Shown: positions 44,490-56,704, counted from the stretch's first letter. The stretch: 64,000 nucleotides of DNA from Blakeslea trispora (GCA_025331445.1 JAIWNE010000020.1:124001-188000); one strand, 5' to 3'. A program made the numbers and translations. The notes: a model not told the origin generated them from the letters alone.

Positions 44490-46360
44490 AAAAAGAGGGA
44501 AAGAAAGAATAATTTGCTCCTTTTATCTTTTTGTTTTATAAGAAAAAAAAAAGCTAGTCTTACTAATATGTTCACAAGCAATACAAAAAAGATGCAATAC
44601 AATTATGGCAATCAACTGGAACAATCATAAATGAAATTAACAGTCCACAGGAACCTATGATATTACTTTAAAGAAAGATCAAGTCATTTCTGATTTTGGT
44701 TATTTTCGTCGACGTTCTTAGAAACAAAAATATAGCCAGTCGATTTGGAGTTTCTCATACGCGTTGTGATTGATCATGCTACAAGAAAAAAAAAAGATCT
44801 GACAGAGATGAGGGAGTTTAAACATGTGAATGTTAAGACGGGTAAATAAACAAAGGATCACCCCGACTACTGTCAAAAAAATCGATAAGGGACCACACCA
44901 GTTCTGAATATAGATTGTACACCGAAAAAAAATTGCTCATACTTGTTACACAAGTAGAGATACAAGGTAAATTAATTCTCAGACGAATAAAAGCAATCAA
45001 TTGAGATATGGACATTCAACCTTAAACACGTTAACATTTTTGAAGAAAAAGTAAAGGCGAAAAAAAAAAGTAATGCCTTTTATGCAAAGTCTGAATTCAT
45101 CAATTTTTGTTCTTAGAGTCAAAGAATATCTTCTTTTTTCTTTGTGAAAGCAGATTTGATAATTATTATGAAAGCGAGCCGAGAAAGCTTGCGATCGCGT
45201 AGAAGGCATTCTGAATCAAGTGAATGATCCTACTATTGTTTTAAAAGAAAAAGCTCTCAAATAGAGAGAAAATTCTTGAGCGTTAAAGTACAATGTAAAT
45301 GCATAAAGAAGCTTTTAGAAGAGCAGCTGAGGCCAGAAGTTAACTAGCTCTCACAAAAATTAAAGCAGTTTTACAAGAGAAGCTAGGGGGCTCTTAAATA
45401 GAGATGCTTTTCATCTCTGTAGCTCTCTGGTCATTGTCTTGACTATAATCTGCGTCCCACAGCTCTAAGATTTACCAGCTTCGGCTTAAATTGAGTGAAC
45501 ACTATTTCTGTAAATTGATTTCGAGCGTCAAAGCACAATGAAAAGAAAAAGATGAAGTACTGATTAATGCCAATGGTAGCTGATAGAAGAAAAGAGTTTT
45601 TGTATTATTTGCGTACAAAAGTGCTTCCTTTGTATCATCTTTTGAAGTTTAAGAAAAGAAGGAGTGATAGATATGTTCAAGACACAGTCAAGTGATGCTT
45701 GGTATCATTGCTTTGAGAGGAAGAACAAACAGAAATCATCTTACGCTATATAAGCTCTACAACATGCAGACTAACTGTGTATCCCTGCATATGTAATAAC
45801 AAAAAAAAAATTATAAGACTAACAATTTCCTCAGAAGAGCTCAGGAGGAAAAGACTTTTTGCTTAATAGTTATTTTGGTTCGTGTGGTAGATCAGACACT
45901 AAGGAGACAAGCAAAAGCAAAGACAGTTATAAAGACTGTGATATCTGTAATCTTTTATCATGGAACAAGATATAGAATAGACTTTTTATTTGGGTGAAGA
46001 GAAAAAGTGTTAAACACGATAAAAAACTCTTCTCAATGTATTATGAGATGGTATATTGTGTTTCAGATGAGGTGAGCACTGTTAAGATACAGTTGGATAG
46101 GCACAGTTGGAAGCAGAGATAGAAGCAGAAATAGAGACAGAAGCAGGGACCCAGCAAGGCATCAGTAAAGGCAGGTCTTGAGTTGTTTAGTAATAGAGTC
46201 ACCTCCAACAACAAAGCAAGACAAGAAAAGTAAGAACGCAGAGGGTAAGCCTTCCTTGACTTACTTTTTTGAATAAGCCAAAGAAGACTCAGTTCTGTTC
46301 GCACTATCCCAAATCCTTAGCAAACCCCATACCAGTCAACTAACGAGGAATAGTACAAGT

Positions 46361-46590
46361 ATGTCTGTACCCGCTTCCTCTGTCCAGATCCCTACAGGAC
46401 ACGCTCATAGTGTTAACAGATCAGGCGGCGTAATTGCCCTCAGTCATTCCGACTTCAGTCCCAACACTAGAAAACGAGGGTCGTTCGCGAAAATGGACTA
46501 GATTCCGGTCGTAAGCCACTTTATATAGGATCAGGAAAGGCAGCATCAGTCTTTGTCCTTACCCCCTATCAAGTTTGAAGTAGAGGCAGA
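46361..46590 (+). pseudogene. short coding remnant, possibly retroelement gag-like
   Basis: A 46-codon ORF (46361-46501) begins MSVPASSVQIPTGHAHSVN and ends SFAKMD. After the stop, a second frame continues SGRKPLYIGSGKAASVFVL, as if one chain had suffered an indel. The GC content is higher than the surroundings. I do not recognise a family; a retroelement origin is only a guess. Confidence 0.3.
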
Positions 46591-46663
46591 AGCACCAAGA
46601 GAAAAAGAGAGCAGAGAAAGGCAGAGAGAACGCGTAAAAAGGATTTGTAGAGCTTGAAAGCAT

Positions 46664-46750
46664 TTGTAGTTTTGTAGTTTTGTAGTTTTGTAGTTTTGTA
46701 GTTTTGTAGTTTTGTAGTTTTGTAGTTTTGTAGTTTTGTAGTTTTGTAGA
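46664..46750. repeat. 8-bp minisatellite, unit TTTTGTAG
   Basis: About 11 almost perfect tandem copies of TTTTGTAG over 87 bases. The array is flanked by an inverted 10-bp pair, GCACCAAGAG (46592-46601) and CTCTTGGTGC (46791-46800). Confidence 0.95.
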
Positions 46751-47943
46751 TACGCGTTTCTTCTTCTTTTTTGTGAATAACGTTTTTTTGCTCTTGGTGC
46801 AATAATAGACTTGCGTAAATTGCAGATTTTTAGGCTATGTACGACAAAGCAAGTTAGATGACAGCATTATTAAAGAAGAGTATTTTGTTACTTGCCTTTG
46901 AGGTTGTATGGGCGACAAAGTTTCAAGATGTGGTTGAGATGACTTTGATAAAGAGAGAGAGAAAAAAGAGGGAGAAAATGATCATTACGTTTTATTTACT
47001 TCAAATGCACGCTAAAAAAAACAGTCATCCAATCAGAGACTGGCATCTATATTTCACTCATCCCATCAGTAAACAAAAACATGTGAAAACTAATAGGATC
47101 AGTGAAATAAAGAGTGTTAAGAAGTAAACAAGCTGAAGGGTATTATGCTGAATACTACTTTATGCCGACATTCACTCTCCTGTATTTTTGATTGTGACAG
47201 CCAAACTCCTCTTTAATTTGTAGTTATAATTGTCCAACAAGTCTAAATAAGCTTAAAATATGACATCCAGATAATCCACTAAATTCTGTACAAGTATGTA
47301 TTTGACTTAATGAAATAGATCCAGACGTATTTAAAGTTGATCGAGTTACAAGCTAAGATGCTAATGAGTAGCCTTACTTATTACTAGATGCAACAGAGAT
47401 ATTCTTTTTTTTTTACTTGAGTTGATAAGCTTGCTATTATATACATCTCAGTGCGTTGGTCATATGTTATTTGCAGTTATGAAAAGTTGATGGGAAATTC
47501 ATTATCGATATAAGATTAAAATAAGAGCTTTTCTTGTGAATCAGTTGTTTTTTGTTAGCTTTAGTTTCCTCTAAAGCATGCACATTTTTGGTTTGATCAG
47601 GATCAACTTTGATTTTACCATGAGTAAAACAGTCTGATCTTTACCTCTCTAAATATTTTGTTTATTCTTTATATCGGTTTTACAGCTGAATATCTTAGTT
47701 GGCAATGCAGCGAAATACTTTAGATAGTTTGGGGGCTCGCTTTGCTTCTAACTTAAGCTTTCAAATGATAGTTGAGGTTTTTACGCTCACTATCGCGAGT
47801 GATTTCTTTACAAATTTTCTTCATAAATTCATCTTTTATCGTTTTTTTTTTTTCGGTAAAAAAAAAAAACGATGCTTTATTTCCAAGGATATACATGGTA
47901 TCTTGTTATGTAGTGCAATTTGAGCTTAAAAAACTACATAAAG

Positions 47944-48168
47944 ATAGAGATATATTCAGAAAGATTCACCCCGAAATTTAACCGCAATTGATAGCCATTC
48001 CACAAAAAAGAAAAAGGTTTGAATGAATCAGGATGTCATAGTATGCTTGGGAAGAAAAAGGGCTTTCTAATCATGACATCCTGATTCATTCAAACCTTTT
48101 TCTTTTTTGTGGAATGGCTATCAATTGCGGTTAAATTTCGGGGTGAATCTTTCTGAATATATCTCTAT
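47944..48168. repeat. perfect 96-bp inverted repeat with 33-nt loop
   Basis: The left arm 47944-48039 and right arm 48073-48168 are exact reverse complements over all 96 bases as read here. They are separated by AGTATGCTTGGG...TTCTAATC (33 nt). Transcription on either strand would give a 96-bp perfect hairpin RNA. No ORF lies within it. Confidence 0.9.
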
Positions 48169-49876
48169 AATTGATAGCCTGAACTTATAAATCAAGCAGG
48201 ATTGTATGCTCTAAAGTATTCAACAAGTCTTTCTTGTTACGTCTGATCTGCCACAGCATTCAAATGTCTGAAAGTGACTCCATATCTAGTCTCGAGCATG
48301 ACTGCACTTCCTCTTCTCTATAAGGGTGTAGCAATTTCAGTCTCAACCCCCTTGCTATTCGAATTGTCAGAAGCATTTTGGCTTGGATTTATGCATTCAC
48401 ATGAAGAGTTATTTGAGACATTCGATCAAAGCTATATTTTATACAATCCAATGGTCAAAACCATGTCTGAAAAAAGAAACCACTTCTTGTTTTCAGCTGT
48501 CATAAATAGCAAATGTGATTTAGCAAACAATGTATGTAAAACAAGTTTTACCATACACTTCGAGATATCTAATTGATTAGCGATAATAGAATAAATGAAA
48601 GAAAACAAGCAAACGTATCAACATATTGCTTTTGTTTCTCAAATCTGCTGTGCCAGCATAATATAGCATTAAATAAAATTGGCTCAGTATTCTTTGCAAT
48701 TAAAACTTGTAACAAACAATCATACTGAATTAACGAAAGGACAAATGGTATCGGAACATTTGAGATGCTTTGTGTCTTTTCATATTCAATAGTTGGGTTA
48801 TTTCGATTAAGAAGAGGCAGTGCAGATCACTAAATATGCTTTGAGCAATACCTTAAAGAGTCTTTTAAGTGCTCTGTCGGATGTAAGATTGTTGGTCATC
48901 TTTTTTATGTGGCACACTCATTTTGAATACTATTCCAACAAATGTGCTTTGCAGATTCAAATTTAGCGCTTTGACAATAGAAAGAATTTCCAAAACTGTT
49001 GTTTTCAATTTCCTAATAAAAAAAAGTGATTACAATATATGCAACTGAACTCTCCAAGATGTACAACAGTTGAACATTTGAAAATGATCAGGACTACTAA
49101 CGAACTATTTGTTCTTTTTCAACTGGCCAAGCTACAAAGACTATGTGTGACAACTACGGGTTTTTGATGATTACATTGCAGTTGATTTCAGATCTCTCTT
49201 GCCAGTCAGGGACAAGCAAAAGTTCTTATGAGCAAGGGAAACAGGCTTACATTTCATTAATCATAGCTGATTGTATGATGAGCCTGAACAACTAAAACGT
49301 AGAAAAAGCAAAAATAAAAGGAGTGTTTGATTATGAATCATTTTTCCGCTAAGGAATGAGAGCATTTGTTTAACTGTTTCTAGACAGAGTCTACAATGAA
49401 TAGCCTTAAATCAACCTTAGTCATCCCCCTAACCACAGTTGGCCTTGCTTCATAATGAGACACGTAGGTATTGCTCTTATTCTAAAAAAAAAGAAAGTAA
49501 GCCATTCTTTTCTTTCTTTCTTTCATACACCTTTAGTTAGCCCTATAAAAGATGAGTAGTTTAACCAACTGCTCTTATTTCGCATAAGCATCTTTTCATT
49601 TTCATTTTGTATAAGGGATATAGATCTTGGCTACTTTTTGACTTATCATAACATATGATGATTGACATAATAAGCTTCGAAAGTGCCTTGAAGAAAAAAA
49701 AAAAAAAGAAAACTTTTAAAAACTAGGTGCCTTTTATAATCGATACTACTGTGACGCGGTAATTTTTGACATTTTCACCTGGAACTGCCTCTGAATGTAT
49801 AAGCCACAATGCGAGATTTCTATGTACTGCTTATTTGCATCATTACTTTACTTTTTTCTCTGTAGCTTCTGTAACA

Positions 49877-50898
49877 ATGACTGAAAGACTTACTCGTAGT
49901 CAACGACGAAAGATTGAATCACAAATTCAAACAAAAGTCGACTTAGATCACCTGGCTGATATTGATGTCAAACAGCTTGCAGTCAAAAACGAAAACTCTG
50001 AAGCATTAAACACTCCAAAGGAAGAAGACAAAACCTCCTTGTCTTCAGACGATGAGCTTTCGGATGAAAAGTTCTCAGAAGAAGAACTTTCAGAAAAGGA
50101 ATCTTCAGAAGAAGAGGAAGAAGATTCTGATAGCTCTTTATCTGACAGTAGCGATGAAGAAGATCTTGACCAGCTCTTGGATAAAGCACAACAAGCTCTT
50201 AGCACACAAACTGATACAATTCAATTGGACCAAAAAGACGACGAAAAAGTGATTAACACAAAGCTTTCAAAAATGGACATTGGTCTCTCTGTTGACAAAG
50301 AGCTTTATCTTAAGACTGTAAATGGAAGAGCCAAAATTGTTCCCGATGCTGTTGCACTTGTCGATTCAGACCATAAGGTTTCCAAAAAGGCTTCTGTTGT
50401 CTTAAAAGAAAGCAAAGATCAAGAAAAGTTTTTGACCAAGAAGGAACGCTTAGCAGTACGTATTTCGTGCTTCTTTTTCTTTTAACACATGTTCTTATTG
50501 ACATTTCTTTTTTTTTTGAACATTAGGAAAGGGAAAAAACTACTGGAAAGGCTTGGTTTGACATGCCCAAGACTGAGATTACGGACGAAATTAAGCGTGA
50601 TTTACAAGTGCTGAAAATGCGTCATATCTTGGACCGTAAGAGACATTACAAGAAGATGGGCAAACGCAGCGATCCCAAATATTTCCAGATTGGTACGATT
50701 ATTGAAAGTCCAACAGAATTCTTTTCTGCTCGTTTGACAAACAAGGAACGCAAGCAAAACATTGTAGATGAACTGATGGCCAGTGACGAATTGAAGCAAT
50801 ATTACAAGCGCAAGTACAACGAAGTTCAAGAAAAATCCACAAGTGGCGGAAAGAAGCATTTCAAGAAACTCAAGGCGCTAAGAAAAGGTGCCAAATAA
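49877..50898 (+). CDS. FCF2: pre-rRNA processing protein Fcf2
   Basis: Two exons, 49877-50455 and 50527-50898, encode 316 residues. The C-terminal half is the Fcf2 domain: KAWFDMPKTEITDEIKRDLQ, the conserved LDRKRHYKKMGKRSDPKYFQ, GTIIESPTEFFS and RLTNKERKQNIVDEL, ending with a basic tail. The N-terminal half has an acidic Ser/Glu/Asp run (about residues 55-95) typical of nucleolar proteins. Fcf2 (human DNTTIP2) acts in early cleavage of the 35S pre-rRNA for 18S rRNA maturation in the small-subunit processome. The start is the ATG in GTAACAATGACTG; the longer frame upstream lacks conservation. It converges with the membrane protein gene, 108 bp between stops. Confidence 0.92.
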
Positions 50899-51006
50899 CA
50901 TTTCTTTCTTTTGTAATATATATAAATGTATGCAACTGTACATCATACCATTTTTTTCTTTAATTATTATTTTGAATAAATAAGTTTTCTTTTTTCTAAA
51001 CAAGAT

Positions 51007-52569
51007 TTAATCAGCAATCACAGCTCGGATTGAGCCAGTCTGTGTTTGTCTGATAGCAGCAGCTCCAGCAGCATTAACGGATACGACCAATATGAGAACA
51101 GCCAAAGCTAGAGATGCATAAATAAGAGCAATTCGGCATCTTCTTTGCCATAGCAATACGTTTGGATCAGTGTGTGTTTGTGCAGATATCTTGACATAGA
51201 AGCTACCAAAAGCCCATAGGAAAGGACAAACAAAGCCAAGCCAGAATAATCGCTTGATTGTATAGACGCGAACTTCATCTTCTATTAATAGTTCAGGATC
51301 TGCTATCTGCTGCTTGCTCTTTTCCATCTCAACCTTATCCGTTACGTCTGGAATACCTATGGCACGAAGATTGATTGATTTCAAAAAACTGTTGATCTTA
51401 GCTGCGTTGGGATTGGCAGGATTTGCACGCCATTGAACAGCACCTTCATATGCTTTAGTGGGCTTGAATGTTCTTTGACTCTCCGTAGATGAAGTACTGT
51501 AACGATTACCGCCTCGAATTTCTTGCAACATATTAAAGTAATGACCCTCCTCTGTTGCACTATCGTTAGGCTTTGCAGATTTAAAGGAAGATTGACTGTC
51601 TTGTTTAATCATGGATTGCATCTGAATTCCATCTTGACCTTGGTCTTCCGTTGGATCGGGTGAAGTACCCAAGTAAGGAGTTGGCAACACCTGAGGTAGT
51701 GTGGCATTGTCTGTCGTATCATTCGCGCTGTTGGGGATTTTAGAATCATAGGCAAGTGGGCAATTGACACGCTGAGCAACTTGGGCAGCAGCAGCTGGAA
51801 GATTTGCAGAACTCCATGGATAATATGCCAATTCGCCTTTCTTGTGCTTGAATGTACTTAGAGGATGAAAGATAGCATTCCAGGTCTCAGAGGTAAACTC
51901 GGATTGATCAGGGTTGGCTTCTTTATACAGAACGACAGCATCTTCTGATTTGGGTGGTGGTGGTGCAAAGGGTGGACCAGAGAGGTCAACCTGGTCTAAA
52001 TGTCCCAGTTCAATAGTAGTCAAATCTAGTTCGTCAGGCTCTTCATTTTTGCTTGAATCAGCTGCTTGAACTTTTGGTGATTGATTAGCTACAGCACTGA
52101 CAAAAGAAATAACGCTCTCAGTGTCATCAAAAACAACTTCTTTTGCTTCTGCTTCTTCTTTCATATTGATTTGCTTCTCATCCTTGGGCTCTTCAATTTC
52201 CTTTGCCTTGTCTTTGCTTTTTTCTGCTTCAACTTTTTGTTCTTGAGACGGTTTTGGAGATCTAGGTTTGTATTTTGAACCGGATCTCTGTAGATCACGT
52301 GCACGAGGTTGGCTTTGTCCAATATCGTGTAGTGTCTTTTGAAGCTTTCGATCCATCATCATGGAGATAGCTGTTTTGCCAATGATCAAGGATTTCTTCA
52401 CTTCCTTTATCTGATGGCCTATAGTGATTGTTCCCTTTGTTTTGGCGTCATTGGTGCGTCTGTCATGTTGTTTTTGAGTTCCTTGCTTGGCTTTTTTTAC
52501 ACTTTCGATTGTACCGCCAAGCACGCGAGGCGAGGGCTTATAGACTGCTTCGTCGTTGGATTGAACCAT
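51007..52569 (-). CDS. Ser-rich two-span membrane protein of unknown function, 520 residues
   Basis: This is a single exon. The first ~430 residues are polar, with a Lys/Glu-rich charged segment (about 105-150) and PPPPK and Ser/Thr-rich patches, so mostly disordered. The C-terminus has two membrane segments: LFWLGFVCPFLWAFGSFY, then a loop with DPNVLLWQRRCRIAL, then IYASLALAVLILVVSVNAA. The P-x-LW-x-x-GSFY/DPNV/R-R arrangement is shared with the 218-residue protein at 32630-33286, so the two are divergent paralogues. Similar long Ser-rich proteins exist across fungi, without an assigned role. A location in a cell membrane is inferred. Confidence 0.82.
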   Translation of the reverse strand: MVQSNDEAVYKPSPRVLGGTIESVKKAKQGTQKQHDRRTNDAKTKGTITIGHQIKEVKKSLIIGKTAISMMMDRKLQKTLHDIGQSQPRARDLQRSGSKYKPRSPKPSQEQKVEAEKSKDKAKEIEEPKDEKQINMKEEAEAKEVVFDDTESVISFVSAVANQSPKVQAADSSKNEEPDELDLTTIELGHLDQVDLSGPPFAPPPPKSEDAVVLYKEANPDQSEFTSETWNAIFHPLSTFKHKKGELAYYPWSSANLPAAAAQVAQRVNCPLAYDSKIPNSANDTTDNATLPQVLPTPYLGTSPDPTEDQGQDGIQMQSMIKQDSQSSFKSAKPNDSATEEGHYFNMLQEIRGGNRYSTSSTESQRTFKPTKAYEGAVQWRANPANPNAAKINSFLKSINLRAIGIPDVTDKVEMEKSKQQIADPELLIEDEVRVYTIKRLFWLGFVCPFLWAFGSFYVKISAQTHTDPNVLLWQRRCRIALIYASLALAVLILVVSVNAAGAAAIRQTQTGSIRAVIAD

Positions 52570-52833
52570 GTAGAAGAAGAGAAAGAGAAAGAGACATGAA
52601 TCTTCATCTGGTATTGATTATTACAAATTATTTACTGATTTTTTCCAAAAAGATAAAGGTCTAAACAAACATGAGCTTTTTGACATTTCAAAATGAACCT
52701 CCCTCTTTTTTTTTCTGTAACATGAAATAGAAAGAAATATCGTATTTTTTACTATTGCTTTGTTTTGTTTTTTTCCCTTTTATGTACACATATACAAATT
52801 ATTTACATAAAAAAATAACTAGGCACATTTCGA

Positions 52834-55800
52834 TCAAATGTGGGGTGGAAGAGGCTTTTGCCATTTTGATAGTGTTTGATCTAAAATACACAACTTGCTT
52901 TTCTCCATATCTAATGTTGATCTCGCAAACATGCGAATTGCCCGTATCATTTTTTTGGGATGAAGGTATTGAAAATGAGCAAGCTCGTCCGAGATGATTT
53001 TGTGTGATTGATGTATTTGAGCGTCGGTTTGATTTAGTTCATTCATGTTCTATTTTGAATTAGCAAGCGCACCTTACTAAAGCACATATTTCAAAACACT
53101 TTACTTGAATCATTTTGCCTTTTTCTAATTCTATGCGTTTCTTTGAGTCCTTTGCCGAGAACAAATGATGCCAACTTTTTGATTTTCGCAATTTGTCTTG
53201 CTGTGACTCAATATTTTTCTTTAAATGCTCTCTTTTCTGAATTAGTTCAAAAGGTCTTTGCAGTGCAACCTTAAAAAAAAAGGAATTGTTTAGTTAGCGC
53301 ATGTAAATGGACTTCTAGCGCAAAAAGAAAAAAGTGGGAAATACATCTTACCAATATGCCATCAAGTAAATCATTCGTTGCTTGAACTGTTCTTATAAAT
53401 TCAGTGGATGGTGATACAAACTTTCATGTTTGAGTAATTTAGTAACAAGATCATGATAAAATATACACAACTCTTACTGATCGCTGATAGGTGATATTGG
53501 CACACACTTGAATCGTTTCTTTTGCCAATGTGCCAATATGGTGTGTCTCTGAAATGTCATGCAGATCTATGATATTATCTTCAAAAGACATTGCACTTCT
53601 TTCAAGTTCTTTTATAGTTCATACATGTTAGATTTTCTCTTTCTCTTTTGTTCATAATCAATTACAACACAATACCTTGACCAAGAACATATACTCTTCT
53701 GGCACTCGATAGCATCTTTGAAGAATGCTCCTTCATAGATAACACTGTTTCTTCAATATGCTTCAAGAAATAGGTCTCACTCTTGCTGCTCATGATGCTG
53801 CCAACACTATTAGCTACAAGAGGAATTGTATCATTGATTTTTTCAAGCAGCAACTTTCGTTTAGAAAACGACCTATTCTTTATCGTAGTATGTTGCAGAT
53901 TGGATGATGACCTGACGAATGAAAGAACAAGATCATGATGGCGAATTGAAGGATGATATAACGCCCATTCCATGAAGCCCTGTAATCTCCCTAAGGTAGC
54001 ATCAATCACACTAAATGGGGGTGGCTTCAAATCAACCCATAGTGGGTCTATCATGTCTTCCAGACTAGGTAAAACTATCTCTGGCACCTCGTACAATAAC
54101 TCGGATCGCAAGAACAAAAAGTCTTGCAAATTTCGACGCACTGTCTGCATCGTCTCTGGTTTACCAATCTAAAATTGTCCTTGTGAGAATACGCTTGGCT
54201 TTAATCAAGCAAGAAAAACGGCTAATTTACCTGCCCACTCTTGATAACATAGTCAATTTCAGTTGGCTTGTTCAAGTCTGTCTTGACGATCGGTCTTGTT
54301 ACAACCCAGGTGTATTGGTATATCCCGCATTTTGTTGTCTGGTTCAGCAAAGCATTTGTTTTCAACATGGTTTCTAATATATACAAAAGGAAACATAGTT
54401 GCATTCAGAGTAAGAAATCAAAACGTCAAATGAAACAAAACTGGATAAACTACCTTCTGTACAGTCGATAAGTTCTGGTGCTTTACATATTTGAAGTGGA
54501 GTTTCGTCTTTAAAGTTGACTGCATCAACCACTGCTTTGTACTTGACGAGTGCTTTAATAAAGGCTGTCGAGTCCGCTAAAGTATCCTTTGAAGGCGGTA
54601 TAGTCTTGCAAGCAAAATGAAGTGGTGTATAACCATGCGTCCAATCTTTAAAATAAATGCTGCCTTTGAGTTTTTCAACAATAAACTCCAGGCTATTGTC
54701 CCCGAACGATACGAATTTCTTTCGTCCAATGCATGTGGCAATCAAGTGAAGTAGTGTTCTTCCTTGATTATCCACGTGCATAACATCTCGTTTGCTCAAT
54801 TTAGGCAAAACCAGCTCCACCAAATCCAGTCTACCATCAGCAGCCCATACCATAGCAGGCAAGAGATTGTTGCGGTTAGGTGTGTCATGAATCATCCATT
54901 GATCGGTTGCATAGTGATGTTGTAATTGATGTTTAAGGAACTGGACATGACTGCAGACATGATAAAATGTATCTTCATTTTTATTTCGCTTTGCCTTAAG
55001 CCATGGGCTCACTTGGTTCATAACAAAGAGCAAGAAATCGAAAGATGCATGTCTATTTCTGACAGCCATATGTATTGCTGTATCTTCTGTCAATGGGTTT
55101 ACGTCATTCAGTAAATGCTTCGTTTGCATGCTCTTTATCATCAACTGAAGAATATTAAAATGACCCGTGGCACAAGCATATAAAGCCGCTGTGTTACCAT
55201 GACAATCCATTGCATGAATTGATTGGATTGTTAGAGGATCGTCTTCTAGAAGCACTTTTACTGTTCCTAACTGGCCATGCTTGACAGCGCATATAAGAGG
55301 CGTAGCACCTTCATCATTTCTTATAGCTGCTTGAGTGCTGTAGTTGGATAACAAGAAGGAAACCATCTCTTGTTGGCCATAAATAGAAGCAAGCAAAAGT
55401 GCATTGTTCCCGTCTGTATCACGCAAGTCATTGTACATCTCTTGATTAGACATAGTTTGTTGAACCTCATCCAAATTGTTGTCTTTGATATTTGACCAGA
55501 ACAACAGATTATTTTGAGAAAGTGTCATTAGATCAAGATGTGTCGTAAGAATATAGTCCAATACACCTTCAAAAGTAATCAAAGCGTATCCATATTTTCC
55601 AGCTATGATATTCCGCTCAAATGTATAATCCTGCAAATAATCAATGTTAATAGGTCAGTCTGATCTTGTGTCACACTAATGACTTTGCCTTCATGTAAAC
55701 TAGGTTAGCTGTCAAGTGAGGTACTTTGCTGCGAATCAAGGTCATCAAGAGTAAAGGGACCAAGGCATCTGAGTCAAGAACATGGTCAGACTCATCTTGT

Positions 55801-56704
55801 GTCAATTTAAAGATAGTGGAAAGTAAGCAATCCAGTTTTTCTGCTGGTGTTCGATAGGATCCTATTTTCTCAAAAATAGCAATAGCTGATAACACTCGCT
55901 TTCTTTCGTTTCGAATAGAAGGCGGTAAAGCTATCTGGCAGAAATCAATATGTTCCATATCCTCAAGTGCTTTTGAAATCTTTTTATCTTCAATTATCAT
56001 TATTTCGGTGATTTTGAAGAACACAATATCATAAGTCATTTCCATCATATAACTGAGAAAAGAAGAAGAAGGTCAACACTAAAAGACAGAATGCTTTGGT
56101 ATGAATCCTACCTTTCAAACGCACTACATAATTTCTCTAAACGAGTTTCATCTGAAATAGCATGATCTATTATCTGTTTGATAGAGTTATTTTTCTTTTG
56201 CTGATGAATAGTAAAGAGATATTTACTTGATATCCCTCATGCAATATGCCTTCTATAGTATGGTGTAATGCATCTAAAGAATCATAGTCTTTTGAGGTAT
56301 TTGTAAATTCGGATATCAATGCATCTATTTTGTTGAGCACAACAGTGTTTTCGGTGGCATTCAGTAACATATCTCTGAAGCTAAAAACAATAAAGTGAGA
56401 AAAGAGAAAAATAAGAGATACATCATCTTACTTTGATATTGTTGTCTATGATATAAAAGTATAAGTAGCAATTCAAAAAAGAGTCACAACATCAATGATT
56501 AAATCATCACTTCACCTTCCATTGTTCTCGTATTGACTTTTCAAGAAACAACCGTAAATGGGACGCACAGGCCTCATGATGATGTAAATACAACAAATCT
56601 GAATGAAGGATTCTAACTTTTCTTGAACTACCATCATGATAAATAAAGCCAAATTTCGTTTTATACACAGTTTGATTGAATGTAATCAATAAGGGTTCTG
56701 CCAT
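52834..56704 (-). CDS. endosomal VPS9-ankyrin-PX-BAR-like protein (Varp/Vrl1 plus SNX-BAR in one chain)
   Basis: Twelve minus-strand exons: 56516-56704, 56432-56445, 56227-56380, 56112-56173, 55689-56052, 54454-55630, 54231-54373, 53676-54168, 53478-53608, 53352-53420, 53105-53269, 52834-53049, giving 1058 residues, frame kept throughout. The VPS9 (Rab5-family GEF) core is around residues 225-310: DSDALVPLLLMTLIRSKVPH and NLVYMKDYTF, then YGYALITFEGVLDYI. Ankyrin repeats follow (DTDGNNALLLASIYGQQEMV, GATPLICAVKHGQL, GYTPLHFACK). Next comes a PX-like stretch (TWVVTRPI..., VRRNLQDFLFLRSELLYEVP). The rest is helical and BAR-like, ending INEL-type helices with KMIRAIRMFARSTL. Exon 2 is a 14-nt microexon and intron 5 appears to be GC-AG. 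The 5' exon start could also be 56716. Confidence 0.8.

Larger units (their letters stand above)
44382..49876. other. 5.5-kb gene-poor, repeat-bearing stretch
   Basis: No supported protein gene. It contains a GA microsatellite, a gag-like remnant, an 8-bp minisatellite and a long perfect inverted repeat, each listed separately. Several local hairpins also occur, for example AGAGATG-CTTTT-CATCTCT near 45400. The short ORFs (up to ~100 codons, e.g. 48274-48576 plus) have no family features. The last ~150 bp hold the FCF2 promoter and leader. Confidence 0.5.

Noticed and set aside
46664..46750. Regular repeats resembling a CRISPR array
   Set aside because: Direct 8-bp head-to-tail units without spacers, in a eukaryote: a minisatellite.
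48274..48576. 100-codon ORF right of the inverted repeat
   Set aside because: No recognised motif or promoter context; not enough to call a gene.
49948..50205. Ser-rich ORF opposite FCF2
   Set aside because: It mirrors the acidic Glu/Asp/Ser run of FCF2 on the other strand.
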